A stretch of DNA of 64,000 bases from an uncultured Saprospiraceae bacterium. Its GTDB lineage: Bacteria; Bacteroidota; Bacteroidia; Chitinophagales; Saprospiraceae. Positions 7,613 to 17,412 of this stretch are shown here, in pieces (the stretch's first letter is position 1; the number at the start of each line of letters is the position of its first letter). Below the pieces are notes generated by a model, which worked only from the letters and a program-made list of their open reading frames with translations, searched no databases and was not told where the DNA came from. The position numbers and the translations under genes are program-made. Location of the stretch: positions 62,001 to 126,000 of the forward strand of contig CALLPN010000018.1 of assembly GCA_938015435.1 (NCBI GenBank), given 5' to 3'.

Positions 7613-10291
7613 ATGAATTTGCGTCTTACCTTAATCTATGTCATATTTTTTTGTTTGTCGATAAAGATTGGTACCTCACAATCAATTATCATCAATCCAT
7701 ACTTGCAAAACGCATCACCGACACAAATCACTATTATGTGGGAAGTAGATGCGAATGGAACTGGATCGATACATATAGGAGACACACCATTTGATGTCAA
7801 TATAGAATATATCAGTACACGTGAAGAGGGCAATGGTAATAGTGTAATACATACGTCGATCATAAATGCACTCCATCCACAGACCAAATATTACTACAAA
7901 GTAGTGATGGAAGATCTAACAGAGTCTTTAGTTTACAATTTTGCAACTCCTTCTTTAGCTGAAAGCAATAAGACTATACAAATAGTCGCAATGAGCGATA
8001 TGCAACGAGATGGATCTCATCCAAATAAATTTCAAGAAATAGTTGAAGAAGGAATATATCCTGTCATCACGTCTAATGGACAGTACGACATCACCAATCT
8101 CGAAGCAGTACTCATACCAGGAGATCTTGTTCCTACAGGAGGATCCTACAATCATTGGAAAGATTATTTTTTCGCACAGGGAGACAGCCTATTTAGTCAA
8201 GTACCCTTCTATCCAGTGCTTGGTAATCATGAGTATTTTGGAAGTGGTGGACAAGCCAATTTTCTAAAATATTTTGACTTACCTACTAATGGACCCGTTG
8301 GATTACAAGAAAGAACATGGTATAAAGATCTATCCAATGTCAGGATCGTTGGGTTTGATAGTAATGCAAATGGAACAGAACAAGATCTGCAACTTACTTG
8401 GTTAGAAAATCTTTTAACTACTACTTGTTCTGAAGAGCATATTGATTTCGTATTTGCGGAGTTACACCATCCTCACCTCTCAGAATTATGGCTGCCTGGC
8501 GAAAGTGATTTTACAGGGGAGATCATTGAACTCCTAGAAGCGTTTACAAATGATTGCAATAAAGCTTCGATTCATTTTTTTGGCCATACTCATGGTTATA
8601 GCCGAGGACAATCTAGAGACGATCAGCACCTTTGGGTAAATGTTGCTACCGCTGGTGGAGCGATTGATAATTGGGGTGAATTCCCTAATGCCGACTACGA
8701 TGAGTTTGTGAAAAGTCAAGACGAATACGGATTTGTAATGATCGAGTCTGAAGCCGGAATAGATCCATTTTTCAAACTAACCCGATATGGTAGAGGTGAT
8801 CAAGATGTAATAGAGAACAATGTATTGAGAGACGAAATAGTTATTCGAAACAACGAAAACGGACCTATGCAACCTATCAATATTTTTCCACAAAACAATA
8901 CGCTTTCCAATTTTTGCATTACTCTCCAAGCGTCTCAGTTTGATGACAATGAAGATATACATCAAGGAAGCCATTGGCAAGTAGCCAATGCAGATGATTT
9001 TGAAAATACTGTAGTTTTAGAATCGTGGAAACAGTCAGAAAATTGGTATAATGAGATTAACACTCAAGCGAATGATGATCTTACAAATGAATCGATAACA
9101 GGACTAACACCTAATAATGATTACTACTGGAGAGTACGCTATAGAGATCAATATCTTAAATGGAGTGACTGGTCAAATTCAACTAAAATGACGATCACAA
9201 GTACTGATACCATTAGTACAAATCTTATCACTAATGGAGATGCCGAAAATGGCACCATTGGATGGATTGGAGATATCGAAACTTTAGCGAACGCCGCTTG
9301 CGGATCTGTAGTCCAATATGAAGGTTTAGCCAACTTTGGCGTTGGTGGCATCTGTGCTAACGAATCTGCTGTAGGTACAGCTTATCAAGAAATAGATCTC
9401 AATATTTATTCTTCCGATATTGATGCCGATTTATTATCCATACTATATGATGGATACATGCGTAATTTTAATGGTAGCGATGTGCCAGAAGCTTATATCG
9501 AATTCTATAGTGGATCTGGCACCTTGATCAATACAAGCAACTCTATTAGCAATCCAACTGATGTATGGACCAATAAGATTGGGAGTTCGGCAATACCCAT
9601 TAATAGTCGTACTTGTCGACTCGTACTAAAAGGTACACGAGTGGGTGGAACAGACAACGATAGCTACTTCGACTTATTTTCATTATACGTAGGTGAAAGA
9701 AGTGATTGCATAGATTGTGCTGGAGAAAGTAACATAGACAGCGATGGAGATGGATATTGCAGCGATATAGATTGTGACGATACTAATCCCACAATTTATC
9801 CTGGTGCATTGGAGCTGTGCGACCTTTTAGATAATGATTGTAATGGAAGATCCGATTTAGGAGATACTATAAGATGGATAGGATTGGGCACTGATGCCAT
9901 TTGGAGTATAGGAGCAAATTGGGATCAAGGATTCGCACCTCTACCCTGCCAATATGTTATTATCGATCAAGATGCAGAACTTACTGTCGATCAATCATCC
10001 CAGTGTCGAGGTATCACTGTTGCCGTCAACAATTCATTAACCATAGATACAGGTAATACCTTACTAATTAATTCCCAAAACAATGGTACGAATCCATGTC
10101 TTACTATTTTGGGAACTCTTACGAATAATGGAATTTGCAATGCTAAGAATTCGATTCTTGAAGCCATTGATATATCTGGAAGCCTTACCAATAATGGAGT
10201 CTTAAAAGTATCTAATTCAGTTAACGAAAACATCATATTGAGATCAGGATCAGTCCTTATTGGCAATGGTAAAATTGAGGTTGATAATTAA
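7613..10291 (+). CDS. Secreted purple-acid-phosphatase-like metallophosphoesterase with MopE-like motif
   Basis: An 892-residue secreted enzyme. Signal peptide is residues 1-22. Residues about 24-115 form a fibronectin-like purple acid phosphatase N domain (NPYLQNASPTQITIMWE). Residues about 122-370 are a calcineurin-type phosphoesterase with GDLV (D171), GNHE (205-207), HHPH (285-288) and GHTHG (H325, H327), which are the expected metal ligands. A fibronectin-like and a jelly-roll-like region follow. At about 708-745 is a MopE-like calcium/metal motif (SDGDGYCSDIDCDD, then YPGALELCD and DNDCNG). Residues 753-892 carry a W-x-G/NWD module and beta-repeat tail, without a canonical type IX sorting domain. 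Likely role: extracellular phosphate release; exact substrate unknown. Confidence 0.85.
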   Translation: MNLRLTLIYVIFFCLSIKIGTSQSIIINPYLQNASPTQITIMWEVDANGTGSIHIGDTPFDVNIEYISTREEGNGNSVIHTSIINALHPQTKYYYKVVMEDLTESLVYNFATPSLAESNKTIQIVAMSDMQRDGSHPNKFQEIVEEGIYPVITSNGQYDITNLEAVLIPGDLVPTGGSYNHWKDYFFAQGDSLFSQVPFYPVLGNHEYFGSGGQANFLKYFDLPTNGPVGLQERTWYKDLSNVRIVGFDSNANGTEQDLQLTWLENLLTTTCSEEHIDFVFAELHHPHLSELWLPGESDFTGEIIELLEAFTNDCNKASIHFFGHTHGYSRGQSRDDQHLWVNVATAGGAIDNWGEFPNADYDEFVKSQDEYGFVMIESEAGIDPFFKLTRYGRGDQDVIENNVLRDEIVIRNNENGPMQPINIFPQNNTLSNFCITLQASQFDDNEDIHQGSHWQVANADDFENTVVLESWKQSENWYNEINTQANDDLTNESITGLTPNNDYYWRVRYRDQYLKWSDWSNSTKMTITSTDTISTNLITNGDAENGTIGWIGDIETLANAACGSVVQYEGLANFGVGGICANESAVGTAYQEIDLNIYSSDIDADLLSILYDGYMRNFNGSDVPEAYIEFYSGSGTLINTSNSISNPTDVWTNKIGSSAIPINSRTCRLVLKGTRVGGTDNDSYFDLFSLYVGERSDCIDCAGESNIDSDGDGYCSDIDCDDTNPTIYPGALELCDLLDNDCNGRSDLGDTIRWIGLGTDAIWSIGANWDQGFAPLPCQYVIIDQDAELTVDQSSQCRGITVAVNNSLTIDTGNTLLINSQNNGTNPCLTILGTLTNNGICNAKNSILEAIDISGSLTNNGVLKVSNSVNENIILRSGSVLIGNGKIEVDN

Positions 10292-10351
10292 TATTACGTC
10301 TTCTATTTTCAAACGTAAACTTAGTATGTTCTAAACTTTTTAGTAGCTGAA

Positions 10352-11047
10352 CTATAACAGTACATGATCAAGTTTATTGATCAGTTTTAGGGCGTCGGTT
10401 TCTACTCCTTTATAATTACTGATTAGATTCCCTTTGATCAATTCTATATATCTAAGATGGCTCATCAATGTATTTCGATCCTTCTTTGAAATATTGATAG
10501 GAGCAGTTATATCCTTGATTTTACCTTCATCATCAAAAACAATATACTCTGCCAAAATATCAATAAATGAAATATAGTAATTTTCATGAAACTGGCTCTC
10601 TGAATCTTCTTCTTCCAACTTGATCAAAATCTCATATTGCATATCCAATAATGAAATTATCTGTAATCTTAGAGAATCATCTTCTATTAATTCAAGCCCT
10701 TTAGACTTCAGTACTTCGTAACCAGAGTTGTTTTGAATGGAAATATAACTAGCCAATAAACGGCGTAGTTTATACCCAACAGAGTCTCCCTCCACCTCCT
10801 GATTGGTCAAGTAACGTCTAAAATAATTAACGGCTCCTGGTCCTCTTTGATGTCCTGCAATATTGAGACGAAAATCATTAATATCGTATTCCAAACCATT
10901 TCATATTTCTAAGAGTGTTTTTTCCGATGACTTTTGTTGGTTCTTATTCTCATTCCATTTAGCCAATACAAATGCTAGAGCTACATTAATGAATATCACT
11001 AGAAATTCATATAAATACTTCTACCATATATTCTCAGATTTTGCCAA
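10352..11047 (-). pseudogene. Decayed DUF6090-like membrane protein, two in-frame stops
   Basis: An intact 180-codon 3' part (10352-10894) lacks a proper start; its first usable codon is TTG. Upstream the same frame continues and reads SENIW-stop-KYLYEFLVIFINVALAFVLAKWNENKN, then LLEI-stop-NGLEYDINDF. Stops are TAG at 11021-11023 and TGA at 10901-10903. The N-terminal helix followed by a W-N-E basic boundary and a helical soluble domain is the layout of DUF6090-type Bacteroidota proteins. Each stop could come from one substitution. There is no ATG just upstream; a TTG at 11047 or beyond may have been the start. The 3' half might still be translated, but decay is the better reading. Confidence 0.75.
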
Positions 11048-11234
11048 AGCTACTTTACTTATCAGAAAGGTAACTATAATTATGCACACACTGTTAGATA
11101 GACTTCAGAAGCATTGTCATGAGCTAAGGATTTACAATTAGAACACTAGATTAATTCAGACTACAATGCATCTTAATAGAAAACCATATCTTCGCACTCT
11201 AATTCAGAATATTAACAATATATAATAATACACA

Positions 11235-12143
11235 ATGAGCTTACTCACAATCGGAACATTAGCATTTGACTCTATCGAAACACCACACGGCAAAGCCGAT
11301 ATGGTAATCGGAGGATCATGTACTTATATTAGCCACTCGGCTTCATACTTCACTAACAATATCAACTTATCTGCTATTGTAGGTGGTGACTTCCCTCAAG
11401 AAGAAATAAAGGCACTAGAAGACAAAGGTGTAAATATGGAAGGTCTTCAGATTAAATCTGATGGCAAGACATTCTTTTGGGCTGGAAAGTACCATGAAGA
11501 TATGAATCAGCGTGATACTCTAGTAACAGATCTTAACGTACTTGATGATTTCGATCCTCAATTACCAGAGAGTTACAAATCATCGGAATATGTGATGTTA
11601 GGTAACCTAACTCCAGACATTCAGAATTCTGTACTGGATCAACTCGATGGCTCACAGAAGCTTGTAGCTATGGATACTATGAATTTCTGGATAGATATCG
11701 CTTTAGATAGTCTAAAGAAGGCCATAGCTAGAGTGGATATACTGACAATCAACGACGAAGAAGCACGAATGCTGACTGGAGAATATTCTTTAGTAAATGC
11801 TGCTGCTAAGATCCACAAGATGGGACCAAAATTCTTAGTGATCAAAAAGGGTGAGCATGGATGTCTATTATTCAACGAAGGAAACATGTTCTTTGCACCT
11901 GCGATGCCATTGGCTCAAGTATTTGACCCTACAGGAGCTGGAGATACATTTGCCGGAGGATTTATGGGATATTTAGCTAAGACAGATGATATTTCTTTTG
12001 ACAACATGAAGAAGGCTATAGTTTACGGATCGGCTATGGCTTCATTCTGTGTAGAGGAGTTCTCTATCGATAGACTTAAGACTCTAGATCAAGATCAAAT
12101 CGACAAGAGATTTGAAGCATTTAGAATGTTGATGGCGTTTTAG
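11235..12143 (+). CDS. PfkB/ribokinase-family sugar kinase
   Basis: A 302-residue PfkB-family kinase that phosphorylates a sugar or nucleoside with ATP in the cytoplasm. The N-terminal strand LLTIGTLAFDSIETP is followed by GGSCTYISHSASYF, matching the substrate lid region. The anion-hole and catalytic signature DPTGAGDTFAGGF runs from D231, with D237 as the predicted base. The second signature region is present as AMASFCVEEFS. It resembles a Bacteroidota subgroup annotated simply as sugar kinase; the physiological substrate cannot be read from sequence. It stands alone, with a terminator about 100 bp downstream. Confidence 0.88.
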   Translation: MSLLTIGTLAFDSIETPHGKADMVIGGSCTYISHSASYFTNNINLSAIVGGDFPQEEIKALEDKGVNMEGLQIKSDGKTFFWAGKYHEDMNQRDTLVTDLNVLDDFDPQLPESYKSSEYVMLGNLTPDIQNSVLDQLDGSQKLVAMDTMNFWIDIALDSLKKAIARVDILTINDEEARMLTGEYSLVNAAAKIHKMGPKFLVIKKGEHGCLLFNEGNMFFAPAMPLAQVFDPTGAGDTFAGGFMGYLAKTDDISFDNMKKAIVYGSAMASFCVEEFSIDRLKTLDQDQIDKRFEAFRMLMAF

Positions 12144-12521
12144 AAAAGAAAACAGATTAAGAGACTTGGAGAAGCGGAGAATGAGAGTCCAAATAATCCC
12201 ATAATGAGCACTCCTTTTTAATCTATCTTCGAGAAATTATATTCCCTTCATGACTTAAGTTGTGAAGGGATTTTTTGTTTACCCTGAAAAAATCTGTAAT
12301 CATGCAAAGTGAACATACTTGTCTAAGGCTAAACTGCTGGGTCATTTTCACCCTTCATCCTACCCCATTTACCAATAATTCCGCTATTTTTAGCTGCTAG
12401 TTAATTAATTAATCAAATCTTAAAAGTGGTAGCTGACCTTGATACTCTTCCGTATGTATCGTTTTATGGACAATTCAGTCTTAGGCAGCTAATAATCAAT
12501 ACTCAATAATTCCAAAACATT
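12144..12521. other. Intergenic region with one terminator
   Basis: This 378-bp gap between the PfkB kinase and the first POT transporter contains the intrinsic terminator at 12243-12276. The rest is AT-rich with no coding signal. A transporter promoter is expected within the last 150 bp but no good consensus was found. Confidence 0.4.
12243..12276 (+). terminator. Intrinsic terminator downstream of the PfkB kinase
   Basis: TCCCTTCA pairs with TGAAGGGA around a 12-base loop and is followed by TTTTTT. It lies 100 bp after the kinase stop codon. Confidence 0.8.
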
Positions 12522-14087
12522 ATGAAAGACAATCCAGCATTTGCAGGGCAAAAAGAACTATTTGGCCATCCAATAGGCCTATTTATTCTATTTATGACCG
12601 AGATGTGGGAGAGATTCTCTTACTATGGTATGAGAGCGATACTAGTACTTTACCTCGTATCTACTACAGCTGGAGACAATCCCGGATTAGGATGGGAAAA
12701 AGGTGATGCTCTAGCTTTATATGGTTGGTATACGATGTTTGTTTATGTTGCTTCAATTCCTGGTGGACTTTTAGCTGATAAATTTCTAGGTCAAAAGAAA
12801 GCTGTCTATCTAGGAGGAATACTACTTTGTCTTGGACATGGTATACTAGCAATAGAAGCCAATTGGGCATTTTACAGTGGATTACTCTTAATTGTTTTGG
12901 GTGTAGGTTGTCTTAAGCCAAATATATCTACTATGGTAGGTGGACTATATGCTAAAGGTGATGAAAGAAGGGACATGGGATTTTATATCTTTTATATGGG
13001 TATTAATTTAGGTGCTGCATTATCAGCTATAGCTGTCGGTTACGTCGGAGAAAACATTGGATGGCATTATGGATTTGGTATGGCTGGAATAGGAATGTTT
13101 TTAGGCCAACTCACTTATATGTGGGGTCAAAAATACTTGACTAATGTAGGAAACTTAGTCGTTTCTAGCGATGGCGGCGAAGATTTAGATCGTCCTAGCC
13201 TAATTATGGACATCTTTAAACATACTAACTCATTAATTGGATTTGTAATTACTGCTGCTGCCGGTGTAGCTATATGGTTCTCCGCAGGGTGGTCTTATGG
13301 GGCTTTAGTAATAGGATTAGCTTTTGCTGTGGGTATTGGAATTGTCATTTACAACGATGGTAACAAAGTTGAAAAAGATAGAATCCTAGTTACCTATTTA
13401 TCATTCCTTATCATTATTGTATTCTGGGGTTCATTTGAGCAAGCTGGAGGTCTTCTAAATATATATGCCAATGAAAAGACAGATTTAGCCTTAGGTAGTT
13501 TCACAGTACCAGCCTCATGGTTTCAATCAGTAAATGCCATATTCATACTAGTATTTGCAACATTGGTTGGATTGTTCTGGGGATGGTGGAAAACTAAAGG
13601 ACGAGAATCCTCCTCTTTGTTCAAAATGGCGATAGGAGTAGTGATAATGGGATGGGGATTCCTATTCATGAGTAAGGCCAGTATGGATGTAACATATGAT
13701 GCTGCGGGTGAAATACTGAATAAATCAGGTATGCAATGGCTCGTACTTGCATACCTATTCCATACTATCGGAGAATTATGTGCATCTCCTGTTGCGCTTT
13801 CATTTATTACTAAACTTGCCCCTGAGCGCTGGGTAGCATTTATGATGGGTGCTTACTTCGCAGCTACTGGTCTAGGCAACAAAGTAGCAGGGCTATTGGG
13901 TGAATGGTCTGAATCACTAGGTGAATTCAAAATATTTACTGGAATAGCTGTGTTCTGTACCATCTTTGGAATATTAGTTATCCTAATTATAAAACCACTT
14001 AAGCGACTCACACACGGAGCAGAAGATATTTCGACCGAAGGCTTACAAGCGGAAGGATTTGATATTGCTGATCAAGAAATAAATTAG
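12522..14087 (+). CDS. POT/PTR family proton-coupled peptide transporter
   Basis: A 521-residue major-facilitator protein of the inner membrane that imports di- and tripeptides with protons. The POT signature E-x-x-E-R is present at E27-M-W-E30-R31 within TEMWERFSYYGMRA. The second conserved region, LKPNISTMVGGLY, is also present, and about 12-14 hydrophobic helices are visible. The C-terminal region IGELCASPVALSFITKLAP matches the family's conserved helix 10 motif. It is followed after 74 bp by a second, larger POT paralogue in the same direction, probably a tandem duplication in one operon. Confidence 0.92.
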   Translation: MKDNPAFAGQKELFGHPIGLFILFMTEMWERFSYYGMRAILVLYLVSTTAGDNPGLGWEKGDALALYGWYTMFVYVASIPGGLLADKFLGQKKAVYLGGILLCLGHGILAIEANWAFYSGLLLIVLGVGCLKPNISTMVGGLYAKGDERRDMGFYIFYMGINLGAALSAIAVGYVGENIGWHYGFGMAGIGMFLGQLTYMWGQKYLTNVGNLVVSSDGGEDLDRPSLIMDIFKHTNSLIGFVITAAAGVAIWFSAGWSYGALVIGLAFAVGIGIVIYNDGNKVEKDRILVTYLSFLIIIVFWGSFEQAGGLLNIYANEKTDLALGSFTVPASWFQSVNAIFILVFATLVGLFWGWWKTKGRESSSLFKMAIGVVIMGWGFLFMSKASMDVTYDAAGEILNKSGMQWLVLAYLFHTIGELCASPVALSFITKLAPERWVAFMMGAYFAATGLGNKVAGLLGEWSESLGEFKIFTGIAVFCTIFGILVILIIKPLKRLTHGAEDISTEGLQAEGFDIADQEIN

Positions 14088-14161
14088 AAAAAGATAAATC
14101 TGAAAGACTCGTATTTTCGATAACCTTACAACAATCAATTAACTGACTTAATATAAAATCA

Positions 14162-16213
14162 ATGAGTAACAATAGTAAAAACGATATGTTTAAATCCCAG
14201 GTAATGGGACACCCAGCTGGACTGATGGTGCTCTTCTTTACTGAGATGTGGGAGCGATTTTCGTACTATGGTATGCGAGCTATACTTGTACTGTTTTTGA
14301 TATCGTCGATCGGTATCGGTGGATGGGACTGGACCACTTCAGAAGCATTATCTCTATATGGTACCTATACTGCATTGGTATACCTAACACCGATACTAGG
14401 AGGATGGATAGCTGATAAAAAGATAGGTTATAAAAAAGCCGTTGTTATTGGTGCCATTATCATGACTTTAGGCCACGTCTTTATGGCTTTGGAGTTCGCC
14501 AAGATATTTTTGTTTCTAGGAATAGGATGTTTGGTTATAGGTAATGGATTCTTTAAACCGAACATCACTTCTATTATATCTGAAATGTATAAGGATACGC
14601 CAGAGAAAAAAGATGGAGCCTACACTATATTCTATATGGGTGTAAATGCTGGAGCTTTCTTAGGTATCATGTTATGCGGATATATTGGAGAGAAAGTATC
14701 ATGGTCATATGGTTTTGGACTAGCAGGTATATTCATGTTATTAGGAATGCTACAGTTCTTATTTACCAGTAAAATTTTCGGAGAAATAGGTGACAAACCA
14801 AAAATAGTAGCAGCAATCGATGGCGTAAAATCTGAAGGTAAGCTAGAATTTGAAGGCGATAGATATAATCCATTTACTTCTCTTGATAAGATCATGGTAG
14901 CAATAGCTGCTTTTATAGGAGTAACATGGGTAATCAATGACCCAATCTCTAAGATTGGAGGGTCTAATCTTCTTGAGATTAGCGGAACAGATATCTCTGG
15001 CTATTATATTCTTGCAGGTTTCTTAATATTCTTAGCTCTATTAATTTTAAGGATTGCCAGATACCCAATACAAACAAGAGATAGAATGATTGCTATAATA
15101 ATATTTGCAATCATGACCGTTGTCTTTTGGATGTGTTTTGAGCAAGCAGGTGGTTCGATGACTATATTTGCCAAGCAATTTACAGGCAGAGTAATGTCTG
15201 GAAACTGGTCAACGATATTTGTTGTGGTAAACATTATTATCACAGTAGTACCGATTGCGATCATCACCTATGTTCTATTCAAATTATTCCAACAGACATT
15301 CGATAAGTATCCTCTTGGTAATATCTTCTTAGGATCTAGTTTTGTTATTGTTTGGGCGATAGTAGGATGGATGATCAATCGTGATCTTAACTCTAATGCA
15401 CTAGTCTTAGATGTACCGCAAATATCTCAGGCTTCTCCTGATGGTGGAGATCCAGAAATGATCAATGTTACTGAAGCGATGACTATAGGAAGCGTGGCTA
15501 TCACTAACAAATCAACTACTATAATCGAACCTATCAATCTTAATGTAGGTGACAAAGTAGATGTAGTAGAAGTAAGAGGAAAGTACATTTACCTTAATGC
15601 AGAAAAGGCAATAAAAGCAAGAGAACTTACTGCAAGAGAAGGTAAGAGGTCTCCTGTCATCCAAGCTACTGTAAAACGTATCAAGAAAAATGAAGTTGAG
15701 ATCCCAGCCACTTGGTTCGGAATATTAAATTCTCTATTTATAATCATGTTTGCTCCTCTATTTTCTAAATGGTGGGAAAGCAAATACAATCCAAGTGCGG
15801 CAAGTAAATATGGCCTTGGATTAATATTGTTAGGAATTGGATTCGGTGCATTAGCATTCGGAGCGATGACTATTCCTTCTGGAGCAGAAGTAGCAACTGT
15901 AAGTATTATGTGGTTAGTTATTGCTTATCTATTCCATACATTAGGAGAGCTTTGTCTCTCACCCGTGGCATTATCCTATATAAGTAAATTGGTACCAGGT
16001 AGAATGATCGCACTCATGTTTGGGGTATGGTATATCGCAATAGCTTGTGGTAATAAGTTAGCCGGTATACTTGGTGGAAGTATAGAAGAAATCACTGCAC
16101 AGTATTCTATGACTACCTTCTTCTTAATCTTTACTTTAGTACCCATCGGATTGGGAATACTAGGAATCTTGTTTAATCCAGTAATCAAAAAACTAATGCA
16201 CGGTGTGAAGTAA
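14162..16213 (+). CDS. POT family peptide transporter with a large extramembrane insertion
   Basis: A 683-residue paralogue of the preceding gene. It has the same E-x-x-E-R motif (E28-M-W-E31-R32), KPNITSIISEMY and LGELCLSPVALSYISKL. It is about 160 residues longer, and most of the excess is one insertion at roughly residues 403-518. The insertion is polar and strand-rich (VDVVEVRGKYIYLNAEKAIKA, VIQATVKRIKKNEVEIP) and lies between predicted helices of the C-terminal half. It may be a small beta-barrel-like domain in the periplasm or cytoplasm. Transport activity is likely because core motifs are intact; the insertion's role is unknown. A terminator follows directly. Confidence 0.9.
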   Translation: MSNNSKNDMFKSQVMGHPAGLMVLFFTEMWERFSYYGMRAILVLFLISSIGIGGWDWTTSEALSLYGTYTALVYLTPILGGWIADKKIGYKKAVVIGAIIMTLGHVFMALEFAKIFLFLGIGCLVIGNGFFKPNITSIISEMYKDTPEKKDGAYTIFYMGVNAGAFLGIMLCGYIGEKVSWSYGFGLAGIFMLLGMLQFLFTSKIFGEIGDKPKIVAAIDGVKSEGKLEFEGDRYNPFTSLDKIMVAIAAFIGVTWVINDPISKIGGSNLLEISGTDISGYYILAGFLIFLALLILRIARYPIQTRDRMIAIIIFAIMTVVFWMCFEQAGGSMTIFAKQFTGRVMSGNWSTIFVVVNIIITVVPIAIITYVLFKLFQQTFDKYPLGNIFLGSSFVIVWAIVGWMINRDLNSNALVLDVPQISQASPDGGDPEMINVTEAMTIGSVAITNKSTTIIEPINLNVGDKVDVVEVRGKYIYLNAEKAIKARELTAREGKRSPVIQATVKRIKKNEVEIPATWFGILNSLFIIMFAPLFSKWWESKYNPSAASKYGLGLILLGIGFGALAFGAMTIPSGAEVATVSIMWLVIAYLFHTLGELCLSPVALSYISKLVPGRMIALMFGVWYIAIACGNKLAGILGGSIEEITAQYSMTTFFLIFTLVPIGLGILGILFNPVIKKLMHGVK

Positions 16214-16240
16214 CATCGACTAAATCATAAAATTATTCTT

Positions 16241-16273
16241 AGCTGAATGTCCTTTGGGCATTCAGCTTTTTTT
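16241..16273 (+). terminator. Intrinsic terminator after the second POT transporter
   Basis: AGCTGAATG pairs perfectly with CATTCAGCT around a 9-base loop and runs into seven T residues (including the last stem base), 27 bp after the stop codon. Confidence 0.9.
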
Positions 16274-16658
16274 ATGTTAGACTTTCCAAAATAAGGTTAA
16301 AAAAAGAGTAGCTGAATTTAACAAAAGCGTAGAGTCATTACTTGACTCCTATCATCAAAGGATATGAAGTATATCCCTTGATTTAATTGGGAAATATCAG
16401 TTTCATCATCAGATATAGCACCAGATAAAACTCGTTTACTTACCCAATCTATAATTTAAAAATCACTTTGTGTCGTGATATGTTTAAACTTCAATAACAA
16501 TAATCTTCTGACCATCCCAATATCCATCTGCCAACATCATCAAGCCAAATCCTTCCATACTTCTAGCAATACTAAAATATACATTATTATTTCCTGCTGG
16601 GGGGGGCAAAAAAGAATGCTTCCTCAAGAACTTAACCTCAGCTGTTTAATAAATATAA

Positions 16659-16689
16659 TTTGATTGCTCTAAAATAATATTTACATTTA
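16659..16689 (+). promoter_or_regulatory. Promoter for the DUF1761 gene
   Basis: TTTG at 16659-16662 and TACATTTA at 16682-16689 are separated by 19 bp, one mismatch from the TTTG-N19-TAnnTTTG consensus. The start codon lies 23 bp further on, giving a short leader. Confidence 0.6.
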
Positions 16690-16712
16690 TTACGAACCAA
16701 AACTATAAACAA

Positions 16713-17159
16713 ATGATAATGCCAACTACAAACATCGCTGCAGTAATCGTAGCTGCTTTAATTCCGTGTATAATTGGTGGCCTTTATTATGGCCCATTAC
16801 TTGGCAAGCCATGGCTAGCTTCTCTCGGAAAAGCCGAAGATGAAATGAAACCTGACAATCCTTTCTTAGCTTATGGGCTTGCTATATTGATGGCCGCACT
16901 TATTGCAATGTCCTTGAATATGGTCATCCAATTAGTTCATAAAGATATAAACGAAGAAGGGCAATTATTTTTCAATACATCTAGAACATTCAAACATGGA
17001 GCACTCCACGGTGCGTTAATAGCAATTAGTTTTATTGTTCCCGTGATTGTATCCCATGGGATATTTCAAAAGCTCAGTGCAAAAAATATTTTATTAAATG
17101 CCGTGTACTGGGTTATATGTTTTACGCTGATGACTGGAATATTAGATGCCTGGCATTAA
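16713..17159 (+). CDS. DUF1761 family membrane protein
   Basis: A 148-residue inner-membrane protein with four predicted helices. The first helix with I-G-G-L-Y-Y-G-P-L-L-G-K-P-W is the characteristic opening of DUF1761. This is followed by helices around residues 47-66, 90-112 and 118-140, with the family's H-G-A/L-H-G-A segment (FKHGALHGALIA) between them. The function of DUF1761 is not established. It is a monocistronic unit with a consensus-like promoter and a strong terminator. An alternative ATG two codons in gives nearly the same product. Confidence 0.8.
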   Translation: MIMPTTNIAAVIVAALIPCIIGGLYYGPLLGKPWLASLGKAEDEMKPDNPFLAYGLAILMAALIAMSLNMVIQLVHKDINEEGQLFFNTSRTFKHGALHGALIAISFIVPVIVSHGIFQKLSAKNILLNAVYWVICFTLMTGILDAWH

Positions 17160-17195
17160 ATGAGATGATTGAAAACTAGAAATAACATAATACAT

Positions 17196-17233
17196 TAAAA
17201 AGTAGAACTCATTAAATTGTGTTCTACTTTTTT
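17196..17233 (+). terminator. Intrinsic terminator after DUF1761
   Basis: AAAAAGTAGAAC pairs with GTTCTACTTTTTT around a 12-base loop, ending in six T residues; A residues on the other side mean it could act in both directions. Confidence 0.85.
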
Positions 17234-17320
17234 AATATCACATTTAATAGATATTGGTACTTGACTACTTGAAACTATTGGAGCCTTACTTTTTTTTGTA
17301 AGAACATTACTTGAGGGAGT

Positions 17321-17411
17321 TGCTTGTTGGGGTTGCTTGTTTGGATTGCTATACGGGATTGCTATACGGGATTGCTAAACGGGATTGCTAAGCGGGATTG
17401 CTAAGCGGGAT
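17321..17411. repeat. 13-bp minisatellite, seven tandem copies
   Basis: Seven consecutive 13-bp units of the form TGCTAWRCGGGAT fill 17321-17411 with no spacing change. The first two are degenerate (TGCTTGTTGGGGT, TGCTTGTTTGGAT). The next five differ only at two positions (TAT, TAT, AAA, AAG, AAG after TGC). The array stops exactly where an inverted repeat at 17413 begins. It is intergenic, 87 bp upstream of the SDR gene. Confidence 0.9.
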
Positions 17412-17412
17412 T

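Larger units (their letters stand above)
16214..16712. other. Intergenic region with terminator and small hairpins
   Basis: This 499-bp gap holds the terminator at 16241-16273, a perfect 6-bp inverted repeat GAGTCA/TGACTC at 16332-16348, an 11-bp inverted repeat with one mismatch at 16355-16381, and a run of eight G residues near 16601. A 62-codon frame at 16475-16663 has no family resemblance and I do not regard it as a gene. Confidence 0.4.

Noticed and set aside
10863..11141. 92-codon plus-strand frame
   Set aside because: It lies opposite the decayed DUF6090-like gene, whose minus-strand frame shows a coherent membrane protein sequence.
16475..16663. 62-codon plus-strand frame
   Set aside because: It runs through an eight-G tract, has unusual composition and no homology that I recognise.
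17321..17411. CRISPR-like repeat array
   Set aside because: The 13-bp units are contiguous without spacers, and no cas genes are nearby.
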